DNA of 14,306 bases from Leptospirales bacterium (GTDB taxonomy: Bacteria > Spirochaetota > Leptospiria > Leptospirales > Leptonemataceae): the NCBI GenBank assembly GCA_014238825.1, contig JABAAI010000014.1:1-14306 (forward strand), written 5' to 3'. Positions 14,171 through 14,306 of the stretch are shown here, piece after piece; the first letter of the stretch is position 1; each line of letters starts with the position of its first letter. The position numbers and the translations under genes are program-made. Below the pieces are notes generated by a model. The model worked only from the letters and a program-made list of their open reading frames with translations. It searched no databases and was not told where the DNA came from.

Positions 14171-14306
14171 CTTTCTTAGAATATTGAAATATTCACTTAT
14201 TTTGTCTAGGAGGGCCTTCAAATAAGGGATATTCCATTCAATTCCGGAATAGGCCTTATAAGCACAAATTGAAGTAAGACCAAGGTATGCGAAAACTATC
14301 AATATC
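14162..14306 (-). CDS. C-terminal end of an unrecognised protein with a membrane segment (partial)
   Basis: The minus-strand frame beginning at 14305 is open to the right edge and closes at the TAG at 14162-14164, showing the last 47 residues. They start with a hydrophobic stretch (ILIVFAYLGLTSICAY) that could be a membrane helix, followed by an amphipathic, charged tail (LKALLDKISEYFNILRKKA). The stop lies inside a strong hairpin terminator, which supports a real gene end rather than a chance frame. The rest of the gene is outside the window, so I cannot name it. Confidence 0.55.
   Translation of the reverse strand, partial: ILIVFAYLGLTSICAYKAYSGIEWNIPYLKALLDKISEYFNILRKKA

Overview
The window is AT-rich (roughly 35% GC by eye), densely packed bacterial chromosome carrying housekeeping genes. 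The organism is a diderm (Gram-negative) bacterium: it encodes an Omp85-type outer-membrane barrel, several predicted lipoproteins and a MurG/MurD/FtsW murein pathway. The HflX with a long N-terminal domain and the cysteine-rich lipoprotein of the 'GEACD..SC..' type recall Deltaproteobacteria in the broad sense (Myxococcota, Bdellovibrionota and similar lineages). That placement is an inference from remembered families, not a search. There is no sign of phage, transposon, CRISPR or a recent foreign island.

Layout, left to right. (1) 1-638 (+): the C-terminal 60% of murG, cut by the window edge. (2) 643-2796 (-): cysD-cysN, the ATP sulfurylase heterodimer, converging on murG. (3) 2946-3018 (+): tRNA-Phe(GAA), then 3084-3818 (+): an OlsB/hemolysin-like GNAT acyltransferase. 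(4) 3844-5896 (-): a probable lipoprotein followed by a POTRA-less Omp85-family barrel. (5) 6065-7066 (-): ilvC, divergent from (6) 7187-8531 (+): a tiny Cys-rich lipoprotein whose stop overlaps the start of trpD, served by a near-consensus promoter that leaves almost no 5' leader. (7) 8549-10174 (-): hflX, whose reading frame continues about 65 codons upstream of its first ATG and seems to start at a non-AUG codon. (8) 10255-14306 (-): ftsW, murD (start/stop abutting), a lipoprotein, a small membrane protein, a terminator, and the C-terminal end of another unrecognised membrane protein.

Functionally, murG, murD and ftsW supply and polymerise peptidoglycan precursors but lie in two separate, oppositely oriented places, so the usual dcw order (murD-ftsW-murG) is broken. 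cysDN starts sulfate assimilation. ilvC and trpD are lone members of the branched-chain and tryptophan pathways, with back-to-back promoters. Shine-Dalgarno sequences are poor for most genes and 6 of the 13 genes with visible starts use a non-ATG codon, so start sites here deserve care.

The strongest non-routine observation is the non-AUG (probable AUC) start of hflX, supported by conserved coding sequence upstream of the first ATG, a TTGACA/TATATT promoter and an AGGA box. I see no clearly novel multi-gene system. The lipoprotein/Omp85 pair and the lipoprotein-trpD overlap are the next most interesting points.
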